The translations under genes and the position numbers were made by a program. A DNA stretch of 64,000 nucleotides, taken from positions 1,426,001 to 1,490,000 of the forward strand of contig JADQAV010000015.1 of assembly GCA_019775845.1 (NCBI GenBank), given 5' to 3'. A model generated the notes under the pieces. The model had not been told where the DNA came from and did not search any database. It worked only from the letters and a program-made list of their open reading frames with translations. The first letter of the stretch is position 1, and each line of letters starts with the position of its first letter. The DNA comes from Myrmaecium sp. VS I D KN 1. Taxonomy: Eukaryota > Ascomycota > Dothideomycetes > Valsariales > Valsariaceae. Of this stretch, positions 32,339 to 42,798 are shown piece by piece.

Positions 32339-34252
32339 GGTTGAAATATAGAGAGTCCGGAGTATGGTTCTCGGTGGATGTGTGTGGATAGAGGTTCCGG
32401 TAGGTGGGTAATCTAGAGAAGTGAAAGTGCTTTGAGTTGGAAGGGGAGTTTAGAATCGGTGGGAAGTCGCGGAAACCGGGATCGTTCAATGTCAAATCGG
32501 TAATCTTAGCTGTGCTCAGGAAAATGTTCTGCCAGAAAAACGCAGAGCCGGGAGAATCGGGCGCTTTTAAGTCCAGTGAAAGCGCCAGGCGAGAACCGTG
32601 CCCGCGACTCTAATGGCACTGTCATGGTAACAATGGCGCGTCACTCAAACCAGAGCATGTAACAGTGGTTTGGATGGTGAAGAGTGCATTGTGAAGGCCC
32701 TGTACCTCCCCGGGGTAGCGCCGGGCCTTGTTGTTGGTCGGACAAACAATGTAGGGACCGCTCAGTCACGCCGGTGACGGAACAATGTCGGGACTCTCCG
32801 CTGCTATGTTCCGATCTTTACAGATTTAATTGCCATGGACTGGAGGTGACAATGTCTCAGCGTCTGCTGCATGAACCTGGTGGTGAGGGTGCGGGCAGCT
32901 AAGAGGAGGTATGGTGTCGGGCAGTACTGTAGGGTCTGCGTCGACTTAAGACCGGACTGCAGAGTATGGATAGGGAGAATTATATATCGTCTCGACTCAT
33001 ATATAGCGGTGATATACTCCAGGCAGATACCTCCATGCGCCCGTTTATCTCTGGCTATATATATGCTTCTTTCCAGTATGTTAATCCTGATGGAGCTATC
33101 ATTCCGCAACCCTTGTTGGCTGGCGTTCACGTATTCTCTGCCAGCGGTGCTGATTGCTAATTGGCTCATCCGAAAACCCGTAAAACGTTGACAAGTGTGC
33201 ATGGTCCATTGGACAAGCAACCTCTTTCAGATTGGCATGAAGGCTCTCGGTAGTCCGGCGTGATGCTGGTCCACCAGTGTATGAGCCAGCAGAATTGGTC
33301 CGGCTGATAAAGAAAGTGTTTAGACATCTAAAGCAACCCGAAAAAGCGAGAAGAAGGCAAGCGGCGGATATCGCTTATGGAAGGCTGGGAAGAAATCCGA
33401 GAAATGGAAGACGGAGGGAAATTTTGGATGCAAACCGATTTGCGAGGGAGATCCGCGGGACCCCTGGACTCCGCGGTATCAAGATGGGAGCTATGCAATG
33501 GCCTATGATTGATGCATTTGTTACAAGATCCAAGATGGCTACGTCTCCCGCCATACCGTTGAAGCGCCTCCTCTCAAGCTGTGCCACTGCTTCATTGCTG
33601 TCTTAGGTGGCTTGGCTTTTCAATTTGATTCTTAAGGTGTTTATTCAGGTGTATTTGCTCAACAAAACCTGCGCACATACACGCACTACGTATAGCAGAT
33701 GCTCAATTGCTATTCAAACCTTCTCAGCTTGCTCGGCGTGGGCAACAATGAAACATTACCGTGAAAAACTATTAGTGATATCTGGCTTACGGAAGCAGCA
33801 CGACTATTAATGGGGCAAAGGCTTGAGCTACACGAATCACTTCGGCAAGGCTTTTTATCGGCATCAAATATCAATATGCATTTGAATGTATAAGTGACAA
33901 TTTTCGAAACACTGAAAGTACAGCAGTCATAAGGCCACAACAAGAACGGGAAAAGGAGATATACAACCCGGAAGAAAAACGCCACCCAAGAATATCCAGT
34001 TGAACGACTTCCACGTGAAGAGGAAGCTTGCTTGCTTCTTTTCCTTGATATAGAGCCATAAGAGGCAGGAGCACTCTGCCAAGTGCGATGTCCTGGAGCC
34101 GAAGGTGATACTGTCTTCTCTGATGTAGCCGCAGCGCTGGTAGATGCTTCTGCTTCCAGCATAATCCTGCTTGTTGTTGCTTTCCGGCGCAAGTAGGCAA
34201 TCCCTCAGCTTCTCTTCCCTGAAAAGGAGTGCGATTCAATGTGAACAGACGT
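32339..34252. other. Intergenic; one weak ORF
   Basis: The first 300 bp are the likely promoter of the gene starting at 32338. A plus-strand stretch of 33242-33606 is open for over 110 codons without an early ATG (RLIKKVFRHLKQPEKARRRQ) and may be a remnant exon. The minus strand is also open there, so it is not called. Confidence 0.4.
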
Positions 34253-35584
34253 CTACCGCTGCCCCCGCCGGAACTCCTTCCCCTCCCTCAGCAGCTGCTT
34301 GCGAAACCTACGGTCATCAGCGGACCCGCGCGTGCTGCTGTTGTTCGTCCTCTCGAAGCGGCAAGGCCAGCCGTTTTTGATGCAGCTGGAGCAGCGGCTG
34401 GGGGAGGATGTGGACGGCTTCTCGCACTTCCGCTTTAGCGTGCGGCATTCGTCGCATGCGCGAGTGCGCCGGCTAGGGGTGGAGGAAGCAGGAGACTTGG
34501 TGTTGGTCTTGGTAGGCGTGGATGAGGGTGCGTGCAGGATGAGTCGAAGACGCTTGGGAGGTGGTGGGGATGTATCGGTGGAGGCCGAATGGCCGTGTGA
34601 AGCAGCGTGAAGCTGATCAACGCTGTCATCGTCGGAACGAGGGCGCTTGCTGCGCTTCGAAGCGTTCGGGGCAATGCCACTGTTGTCTATAATATGTTTG
34701 GGAGCTTGCGCGAGGCTAAGAAGGACCGAAGCCGCTTCTTCTCTGCTTAGTGAAGGTGTCCAAGTCTTTTTCGCAGGTGGCGAAGCGGTATTTTGGTGAC
34801 CTTTGTCACGGCCGGGCAAACAACAAGGCCAGCCGTTGCGGACGCAGCTAAGGCATCGCTTCTCGGTGGCATCGCTGGAAGACGCAGGAGCCTCTTCACA
34901 CTTGCATTTGAGCGAGCGACATTTGTCGCACGCTCGCCTGCAACGGTTGGAGGCCGCTTGATTCACAGCGGCCTGGACAGCGGCTTTCTGTTCCGAGCCG
35001 CTGGGCTCAGCGGGCCGAGGACCCAGGATTAGTCGGAGGCGTTTCCGAGGCGGCGCAGCTGTATCGGAGGAGGAGAACTGGGAACCTCCTCCGACCGGCG
35101 ACTCACTAGTATTGTGGTCAACCGACGGCGCAGTTGTATCGGAGGAGGAGAATTGGGAACCTCCTCCGACCGGAAACTCACAAGTGTTGTGGTCATCCGA
35201 GTGTGAACGCTTCCCTGGTCTAGTGGTCGACCGGAGGGCTGGCGTGGTATGGGGGCTGTGACGAAGTCTGGAGCCGCTTGCGAGTTCGAGGAGGACCTGC
35301 GCTGCCTCTTCGCGGGTCGGACGTTGCGCCGGTGGCGGTGGAGGAGCCATCGAAGCGGACTGGGTGCCGCTGGTATTACCCATGTTGGTGTTATGCTTTT
35401 CGTTCCAGTCGAATGTTGCAAAGCCGCTATCCAGCAGTGCATCAATAGACGGCAGTGCAGACCGGCTCACTGTACCGTCATGTGAATGGTAGAATGGCAT
35501 GCCCGGACGATTGATTTCGGGACGAGGAACGCGATGCTTGCGAGTCACCGTAACTTTAGGTGCTGGCGAAGAAGCGACCGACAT
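34253..35584 (-). CDS. Protein with two tandem Zn(II)2Cys6 clusters (443 aa)
   Basis: The ATG at 35584 (MSVASSPAPKVTVTRKHRVP) was chosen; the frame is open 85 codons further up, but that part looks like leader. Two complete zinc clusters are visible. Cluster 1 (about residues 216-252) is spaced C-x2-C-x6-C-x14-C-x2-C-x6-C. Cluster 2 (about 375-407) is spaced C-x2-C-x6-C-x10-C-x2-C-x6-C. Both end in NGWPC, and the 36449 gene has NGWRC. Each cluster is preceded by the same module: a REEAA-x-VLL-x-LA helix, a KRS-x-SDD stretch and PP-x-KRLRLIL. So about 150 residues were duplicated inside the gene. Within the first module a 24-residue piece (HNTSESPVGGGSQFSSSD) is itself repeated. It ends shortly after cluster 2 and has no C-terminal family domain. 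Nuclear DNA binding is inferred. Confidence 0.75.
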   Translation of the reverse strand: MSVASSPAPKVTVTRKHRVPRPEINRPGMPFYHSHDGTVSRSALPSIDALLDSGFATFDWNEKHNTNMGNTSGTQSASMAPPPPPAQRPTREEAAQVLLELASGSRLRHSPHTTPALRSTTRPGKRSHSDDHNTCEFPVGGGSQFSSSDTTAPSVDHNTSESPVGGGSQFSSSDTAAPPRKRLRLILGPRPAEPSGSEQKAAVQAAVNQAASNRCRRACDKCRSLKCKCEEAPASSSDATEKRCLSCVRNGWPCCLPGRDKGHQNTASPPAKKTWTPSLSREEAASVLLSLAQAPKHIIDNSGIAPNASKRSKRPRSDDDSVDQLHAASHGHSASTDTSPPPPKRLRLILHAPSSTPTKTNTKSPASSTPSRRTRACDECRTLKRKCEKPSTSSPSRCSSCIKNGWPCRFERTNNSSTRGSADDRRFRKQLLREGKEFRRGQR

Positions 35585-36448
35585 CTTCGTATTTGTGCTG
35601 ATCTTTATTTCGGCGGCTGTAGAAGCGAACGAGGCAAGGCAAGCGAGGGTGGGAAGGCGGGGTCGATGTAGGATGGATGAGGTATATACCGATCGTAGGT
35701 AATCCGAGCAAAGACGGTAGTGAGGTGCGGTGCAGAGTGCGAAGCTGTTTCGGATTGTTTTGGTTGAAGGGTTGAAGCGTGAGAGTCGAAGAAGAGGAAC
35801 GGCACGTCGGCGTGTTTTGCTAAGGCGGCAATGATCCAAGGCAACCGGAAGTGTTACTGTGACAGGAATTGATGCTGCCGGACTCCACTGCCACCTCCCG
35901 CCTTCTTATAGTGACCTTCACAGCCTCGCATAACCAGAAGTACGTGACAACGTCTTTGGCGTCTATACAATACTCTGCATGCATTGTTTCGGTTGGTCCG
36001 GGGAAATGGACATGAATGTATTGTATTGTATATACTAAGGAAAACGGCTTCGAGATTTTGACGAGCCCGGCTCGAACAATGTCGGTCACCCGTCTCAACT
36101 TAAGAAATCCATATTATTGGTCCGAAGGGTCCTTCATTGGCCCAGGTCCTGCTCATGAGAGACTAGTTGCTTTGCCTGCTGGAGGCGTCGATACCATTTT
36201 CAACACTTTGTGCAGCTGATATCAGTTCGGCATGTCGGTAGGGCAAAACGTGCGAGCTATTGTCGGGGCAGGTCATATAATTAAAAGTATACGCATAGTC
36301 AAGTATTACGGTGGAAAGACCTCGGAAAAGGCGAATAATAGATTGTTGTTAGGAGACAATGCCGTTCGTGCTCTGCCGTCCAAGAAAGTCAAACATTCAA
36401 GCTTCAACTCGATGGAATGAACCGTACCGGATCATTTCTGCGGCCTCT
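35585..36448. other. Intergenic, nothing supported
   Basis: This is the promoter side of the gene starting at 35584 and the 3' flank of the gene ending at 36449. Only short frames are present. Confidence 0.5.
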
Positions 36449-38140
36449 TCATTCCATTGCCCTCCTCTTCCTCCACCGCTCATACCCATGATCCACTCCC
36501 AACTTCGAAACCGGCCTCTCCATCGCCGCCGCCACCCATTTGTCCCGCACTCCATGCCAGGAGTCTGGTAAGTCCCGCACCTCAAAGCGCAGGAACTCCA
36601 CCCTAGCCTCCTTCAAAAAGCTCTCCACCTCATTCTGAAAATCCCTCTTCTGGATGCCGAGCAGGTGTTGCGGCTCCAATCCGAATTCAGGACCGATCGC
36701 GAACTCCAGCGTTAGGCTGCTCAGCGTCCCCTGGAACCCGAGCCGGTTCAAACTGCCGATGGGTTCGAGAAAGCTGAATTCCTTACGGCGGCGCGGCATG
36801 GAGCAGGATGAGGGTGCGTCTGTCATAATGACATCTTCCATATCGCTGTCCTTGTCGTCTTCGAAGGGTACTTCGACATGAACAATGACGTTGGTGAATA
36901 GCCGGCAGATGTGCGCGGGCGGCATGTCTACGTTACGACAGAGGACGGGCTCGCCGGGGTTGTGGAAGAAGCAGCGGCTCACCCGGTATGTGATAACGAG
37001 GGTCAGCTTGGATAGGATGGTGAGCACTTGCTGGATGAATTGCTGCTGCGCCGGGCAGAGCGAGGTCAGCGGCGACGCGGTGGTGGTCAGGCTCCGGTGT
37101 GTGGTAATGAGGCGGGTGCTGCCGCAGTGATGCAGGTCGATGGGTGGGTACCACGTTTCTGTGGAGCGAAAGCTGGGGGTGTACATTTGCCCGATCTCGT
37201 TGAAGAGGGTGGCTAGTTGGGCGGTGGTGATGGTTGGGTGGGTTGGGGGGTGGGCATGATGGAGAAGTTCCTGTAGGCGTTGGAGTTTGTCGGGAGTCGA
37301 GATGGAGGAGGCCAGGATCGAAGAGATGTCGTTGGGATCAAGGTTGTCGTCGGCTTGCTGGGCGTGGTTTTGCTTTTGTTTTTTGGTGGATCGAGTGGGT
37401 TTACTGGTTGATGCTTGCGATCTCGTACGCTTCAGTGACTCCTGTCCGGCAGGCGAAGGGCGCTTGGTACCTCTAGAACCTTGAGGTTCAGTGGAATCAC
37501 TCTTTCCGTCCACCTTGCTCGACACCTTGCCCTTGGTCGATCGATCTCTCGGCGCCATGTTGATGTGCACGTTTATTCGCTTTAATCTGATCTCGCAGCT
37601 GTCGGGTTCCTTCCAGGTTTCCGCGTATTGACGAGCGCGTACGTCGTTCGGTCGGTCTGTATATATACATCTCCATCCATTGTTCCTGCATGAACGACAG
37701 GCATTGTTCCCATCTCCGTTACAACGAGCCTTGAGTAGCCTGCACTGATGACAGGCACGTTTATGGCGCTTGGGCATCTGGGGAGCGGGAACAGTGATGT
37801 CTATTGTGGACATGGGGTGGACATTGTTACGGAGCGAAGGAGTGATAGATATCTGTTCTGTGCTGGGGCTCGAAGAGGCTCCGGCTTCATTGTTAACTTT
37901 TGATCGATCGTTGGTAGACCGGACGCTGAACAGCTGCTGGTCACCAGAGGCACAATGGTCTGTCTCCTGCTCGGCCTGCTTGCTTTTCTGTTCTTTTCGA
38001 CCTTGCTCAACCATACCAACGAAGTTACCATGGACCATGTCTTCCGGGTCGATACCAAGCTGCGTCCAAGCCTGACTGGCATGATACCAGTACATGTCTT
38101 GCCAGTGGTGGATACGGGGGTCGACGTTTGGATCAGACAT
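36449..38140 (-). CDS. Zn(II)2Cys6-type protein with C-terminal family domain (563 aa)
   Basis: Start MSDPNVDPRIHHWQDMYWYH at the ATG 38140; the frame is open further up but without an ATG. The zinc cluster is at about residues 128-155 (RACHQCRLLKARC start), spaced C-x2-C-x6-C-x7-C-x2-C-x6-C and ending NGWRC. A basic serine/lysine region follows (about 205-280). The C-terminal 270 residues align with those of the 30011 gene: TIT-T-x-L-x-LF near the start, TTHR, the motif LCRNVDMPPAHIC (about 399-411), then V-x-V-x-VP and a shared LG-x2-GF segment. Length and layout fit a paralogue. The protein is probably a nuclear regulator; its targets are unknown. Confidence 0.8.
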   Translation of the reverse strand: MSDPNVDPRIHHWQDMYWYHASQAWTQLGIDPEDMVHGNFVGMVEQGRKEQKSKQAEQETDHCASGDQQLFSVRSTNDRSKVNNEAGASSSPSTEQISITPSLRNNVHPMSTIDITVPAPQMPKRHKRACHQCRLLKARCNGDGNNACRSCRNNGWRCIYTDRPNDVRARQYAETWKEPDSCEIRLKRINVHINMAPRDRSTKGKVSSKVDGKSDSTEPQGSRGTKRPSPAGQESLKRTRSQASTSKPTRSTKKQKQNHAQQADDNLDPNDISSILASSISTPDKLQRLQELLHHAHPPTHPTITTAQLATLFNEIGQMYTPSFRSTETWYPPIDLHHCGSTRLITTHRSLTTTASPLTSLCPAQQQFIQQVLTILSKLTLVITYRVSRCFFHNPGEPVLCRNVDMPPAHICRLFTNVIVHVEVPFEDDKDSDMEDVIMTDAPSSCSMPRRRKEFSFLEPIGSLNRLGFQGTLSSLTLEFAIGPEFGLEPQHLLGIQKRDFQNEVESFLKEARVEFLRFEVRDLPDSWHGVRDKWVAAAMERPVSKLGVDHGYERWRKRRAME

Positions 38141-39947
38141 AGTGAGGCCTCGAGATGTCGATCGAACTGGAGGATTCCGATGGATGCGTTTCTGGTAGGA
38201 GAACGCTGGGTTCAGAGGTATTGGAGTCGGGAGGTCGGCGGCGCTTTCAAGACGGAAAATATGAATATTCGTTGTTTTGCTTCTCTTGCACAGAGTCTGA
38301 AGACGCGTGCAGAAGCGCACTAGCAGCGATAGTATTGCCTGTTTCGTATCCGCAACAACGGAGTCCACGGAACTCTCCCCCGGTCTTCACTGCCAGCCTT
38401 GGCGCATTCTGGCCAGGTCGCCGGGATCTCTGAAGACCTAATAGGGCCAGTATGGGAAGATGTGTTTAATATATAACCCATCTCGATGGGCTGAATGGAA
38501 AACGCGCGTTTGTGGTGCTCCAATCCCATTCACTCTGCAAAGGTAATGATTGCTACGCGTGAGCTGCTGCGCCTGGATTCAAGCGGTAGAAGTAGGCCTC
38601 GCTTCGCCTGGTTTGACAACCGGCAATTAGCTTTTCTCATCCATTGTTGAGTCCAACCAGACGCTCACCATCTTTCAGCCGTTTGGTCAGCTCCCAACGT
38701 TGAAGGTATCGAGCTGACCTAACGGTGATCGACATTCAGGCCCCGATGCCGGTGCGACTCGCAGAAACGTTGTGAGCAAGCTTCAGTTACTCCCATGCTG
38801 GCCGCCCTCTTGCCTTGTTCTTCGACACCACATGTGATGGTCGCTGCCATCTTAGATCGGACCGATCTTTCTGTCATGGATCCGACCGCATCCTGCACGG
38901 ATAGTATAGCTGGAATGTTCGAGATGGTTGGCCTCCGTTCGTGCCATGAGCAGCGACAAGCCATGAGCCGTAGACCGTCCTTCTCGCTTGAAGCTGGCTG
39001 CAGGACACTGCGAAGATCGCATTTCGTCCCGGCCTTTGGATGCGTTTCCTGTCGCTTTGTACCCATGAAAACAGATCTTCTCGGCAGGTTCGGACGACTT
39101 CCGAGAGCTACAGTTGCGTGGAGGTATCGATGTACGCGTGGCGGGTAGTGAGTGTTGAGTTACTGCGTAGGCGCGGGACGTCTGTAAAGGCTCCGTGGGG
39201 AAGAAGTGATGCAGCGGGATCAAGAATCGAGCGCATGCGCAGGAGCTGTAGGTGCTTTAGGCTCGTTCGGTCCCCAGCCAGGAACGAAGGGTGCGGCACT
39301 GACATCGATGACCGGAAGTGATGGGTAGAAGAGACACACCTCTCATAAGCAGCGAAAGAAGGAGCGTGAGCTCATATTAGTACTTTCAAATACGCGAAGG
39401 CATTCCAGTGTTTGTGTTCGTGCCACGCGCTTACGTGCACCACTGACTGGCTGAAATGATGGGGAGACGTGTATGGTGGCAAGGTGTTGGTGCTTGCCAG
39501 GACATGGATGCCACGCCTTTGACCTAGAGAGACATGGAATGGAGACAAGACTTCTTTCCATTTTGAAAATGGCACTTCCACTTTTCTGGGATGATGTGGC
39601 AGGTCAAGACAGCAGCTGCAAGAGAGAATTCGCAAACACGAGAAAATGACAGCAAGGCTACGAAAATTGAACAGCTGAGGAACGGGACAAATGAGAGTGC
39701 GAAGCCGTGGGACGTTCTCCGATTGTTCAGTTTAGATTCTTTGGAAAATATGCAGTATTTATCTGACGTGACGCACGAAAGCAACGGTTCTGACAATGCT
39801 AGGAAATGCGATTAGGGATAGAAATGAAATGTTTTACCAGGGGTATATCCAGCACCGAACCATTAGGAAGAAAGGCCGAAAGAACCATAGAAATAGAAAG
39901 CGAACGAAACGCCGCGGGATCCCACCCGCAGTACAGGATGTCTGTAG
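38141..39947. other. Intergenic, nothing supported
   Basis: About 1.8 kb with short overlapping frames on both strands (for example 38719-39066 - and 38795-39148 +). There is no domain, splice chain or repeat. The part next to 38140 is the likely promoter. Confidence 0.45.
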
Positions 39948-41571
39948 TCACGAATCCAACGCCGCCCGACCAAGCCGTTGCAGCCCCCTCCCGGACGCAT
40001 CCCACTCCACCTCCTCCACCGTCCGATCATCGACGACCTCGATCTCGCTCTGTATATCCTCATCCTCCTCCTCACTCCCGCCAACCGCCAATCTGCCAGC
40101 CGAGTGGCTCGTAGACGGCTTCGTCGGTCGGGAGAAGCGCGCATGCCTCAGCTTCTTGCGACGCGGTTTCCTCACGCGATCGGCGGACGCACCGGCGGAC
40201 GTAGCGCGCGACAATGAAGTGACTGACGACGCGGTCGTGGGACGCTGCTGCGGTGGAGGCTTGACTGCGAAAGCGCGCAGCAAACTCTCCGCTTGCAGCT
40301 GCGCGGCCGGGCCGTCCAGATCCTCATCCTCCGAAGATTCCGGGACCTCGGAGCGAGCCGGATGCGGGATTTGACGGTGCGACAAAACCGCATGTTGAGT
40401 CTCGTCTTCGGCCTCTGAGCTCTCTTCGCTCGGCAAACTCTCTGGATGTCGCGTTTCCCCTGGCGGAGGGATGGTCGTATGGTCGTCCTCGCCCTCTGAC
40501 TCCGATGAGGTGATGCCGCTCTTCATGCCTCTCCTCACGGCCTCGACATCCACCTTGCCCTTTTCCCGGAAAGCCTGCAGCAGCGCCGCTCGATCGCGCT
40601 CTTGTGAGACATCCACCGTCCTCGCCTTCACCTTCGACGGACGTCCTCTCCTTCTTGGCTTCACCACCGGCTCCACCCCCTCCTCCCCTAACGCCGACGC
40701 CGTCACAAAAGCCGAAGATTGCAAATTCAACGGCATCGCATCCGTCGTCGCAGAGGTCTCTTCCACATCCGCCTCCATCTCCATCTCCGTCTCAGCCTCC
40801 ACTTCCGTGCCCTCCGCGCCCTCCGCGCGCACCTGCTCCACACTCGCCTCCTCAACCCTCCTCGGACGCCCTCTCTTCTTCCTCCCCCTCCCCGCCGCAA
40901 TAGGCGCCGCCGACGCCGACGCCGACGCCATAGCCTTCGCCCTTATCCGCTCCCTTTCCTCCTCCTCCCTCGCCCGCCGCAAGTCCCGCTCCACCTGCCG
41001 ATACGCCCGGAACTGCTCGTTCTCAAACCGCTCCAGCTCCGCAGGGCTCACGTACGTCAGCACATCTGCTAGGTCCGCTTCCAGCGTTGTGCTCTTTGTT
41101 GCCTCGCTCTCCTCTCCTGCGCCCTCATTGTGGGTCTCGTGCGCGCTGCTCGGCTGGATCTGAATGCGGTACACCGGCATCACCCGCGCGTCCGCGGTTC
41201 GGGACAGGATGGTGGCGACGGTGCAAGGGATCGGGGATGTGGAGGCTGGACGCGGTTTCGGCACGGGTAGGACGCGTGAGGGCATGTAGAGCGGTGCGGC
41301 ATCGTCCTCTGAGGGATCGCGGGTCTGGTCATGGAGGGATGTGGGTTAGCTAGGGAGAGCTGGAAGAAAGCGTAAAGGGGCGAGGTACGCGAAAGGTTGG
41401 CCGAAGGGCTGGCATGGAGGTGGTTTGTGGGTGTTGGTTGTGGTTGTGGATGTGGTGGACGCGGCGATGATGTACGGCGGACGTCGGAGGTTCGGGCGGG
41501 AATGCGGTGGTTGGGTCCGTTCGGCGATGGTTCGGAGACGACGAGGTTTCGGGTGCCTTGTTGCCAGCCAC
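39948..41571 (-). CDS. AT-hook protein (519 aa), two exons
   Basis: Exon 1 is 41571-41389 (61 codons) and exon 2 is 41324-39948. The 64-nt intron (41325-41388, GTACCT...CCATGACCAG) is phase 0. Total coding length is 1560 nt. Exon 1 is Pro/His-rich (MAGNKAPETSSSPNHRRTDP). In exon 2 a conserved-looking block reads VSPAELERFENEQFRAYRQV, followed by a charged helix. Two AT-hooks follow: KRGRPRR at about residue 210 and RRGRPSK at about 282. These bind the minor groove of AT-rich DNA. The rest is acidic Ser/Glu-rich sequence ending in an SEEEDEDIQSEIEVVDD region. It is probably a chromatin or transcription cofactor. It lies within the zinc-cluster genes on the same strand. Confidence 0.75.
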
Positions 41572-41949
41572 GCGATTTATTATATCACGGAGCTATATAT
41601 TTAAAGAGTACTTAGTTCCTAGGTATACCTAGACTACTTTAGTTATTTTATAATATACTCTCTATTTAAGATTTTTAGGGTTTCCTATAATTTAAGCTTA
41701 TTTAGAACCAAAAATAAATTAAAGAGCTAAAAGATGAATTCTCCTATAGAAATATATAAGTAGTTTAAGTGGAAAGAAAACTCAAGTATAGATATTTACT
41801 TAAACTTGAATACTAGGACTACTATTGATATAGAAAGGCAACAAGGAAAAGAATATATTAAATCAGAACGATATCCACTCCATAGATCTATAATATTCAC
41901 ACGGCATTCCGTAATATCAGCCAGCTATAGCAGAATCATCACCATCCCC
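41572..41949. other. AT-rich block
   Basis: From about 41575 to 41880 the sequence drops to a strongly AT-rich composition with many TA steps (tatatttaaagagtacttag and similar), in sharp contrast to its flanks. It has no ORF. Such islands in filamentous fungi are often RIP-mutated repeats. Here the element is too short and degraded to name. Confidence 0.5.
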
Positions 41950-42729
41950 TCACAGCTCCTCTTCCCCCTGCGACTCTTCATCATACCTCATCTCCATGTC
42001 CCCATCACCGCCCCTCGGCCCTTGCCATCCCGGCTGTCCCTGCCCATCCATATATACGGTGCCATTGTAGAAATTGATAGTCCCGTAATTCACGATCCGC
42101 ATATTTGCCGGACCGGAGCCGAACGCACCATCTCTGCCGTGGTTGTTCATGCTAGGACGGCGAGCGGAATGCGTTGGGCGTGGATTGTCCCGCCGCCCTC
42201 GGCTTGGGTGGAGGTTGGGTTGCATCGTTTGGCTATTGTTCTGGCTCCGCTGAGACTGCTGCCGGTAGATTTCGCTCCTCCGTCGGCGCTGTACGCTCTC
42301 GAGGCTCTCCCGCCGGCTCTGTAGGCTCCGCAGTTGGCTCTCCCGCCGCTGCGAGCTGCCATCATGCTGGGCTAGCTGCTGGGCAGTGAGCGGGTCTGGT
42401 ATGGCCTGCGGAGGAGTGCTCGGCCGTCGCGTTGAGCGGAGTGATAGCTCGGAAATGGCCGCGGCGAAGGACCCGCTGCGTTGAACCGGACCTGGGCCCG
42501 TGAACGGGTCCGGGCCTGGCGGGAGCTGGATAACGGGTTCAGGGATGGGAGGAGGGACGGACGGTGCCGGCGTCAGGGGTGCTGGCTGTTGTTGGACTGG
42601 CTCTTGTGGTGCTGGCTGGGGAGACGGCAGCCTGGTGACTGGAGGGATTTCGCTTCCAGCCTGGGCCCGCGTCGCCTCCAGACGTGCTTGATACCGTGCT
42701 TGAGCCCGAGCCTGCGCCCGCGTCAGCAT
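41950..42729 (-). CDS. Downstream open frame (259 aa), same frame as the gene above it
   Basis: Starts MLTRAQARAQARYQARLEAT at 42729. It is Pro/Gln-rich in the first 90 residues, then an Arg/Ser/Gln helix, and ends with an acidic tail. A small conserved-looking stretch reads MRIVNYGTINFYNGTVYMDG near residue 215. The frame is in phase with the 400-aa ORF upstream (42799-44001) and is open between them except for one TGA at 42799-42801. The linker carries repeats of DLPQ(A/P) and (D/E)DIP on both sides of the stop. It may be the C-terminal half of that gene rather than a gene of its own. Confidence 0.5.
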   Translation of the reverse strand: MLTRAQARAQARYQARLEATRAQAGSEIPPVTRLPSPQPAPQEPVQQQPAPLTPAPSVPPPIPEPVIQLPPGPDPFTGPGPVQRSGSFAAAISELSLRSTRRPSTPPQAIPDPLTAQQLAQHDGSSQRRESQLRSLQSRRESLESVQRRRRSEIYRQQSQRSQNNSQTMQPNLHPSRGRRDNPRPTHSARRPSMNNHGRDGAFGSGPANMRIVNYGTINFYNGTVYMDGQGQPGWQGPRGGDGDMEMRYDEESQGEEEL

Positions 42730-42798
42730 GTGCTGTGACCCTCGGGGCGGTTGAGGCAGGTCCGTGGCGGAAGGGATGTCTTCGGCAGGAGGAATATC

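Noticed and set aside
33277-33606. 109-aa plus-strand gene
   Set aside because: No ATG at its start, the opposite strand is equally open, and there are no convincing splice sites.
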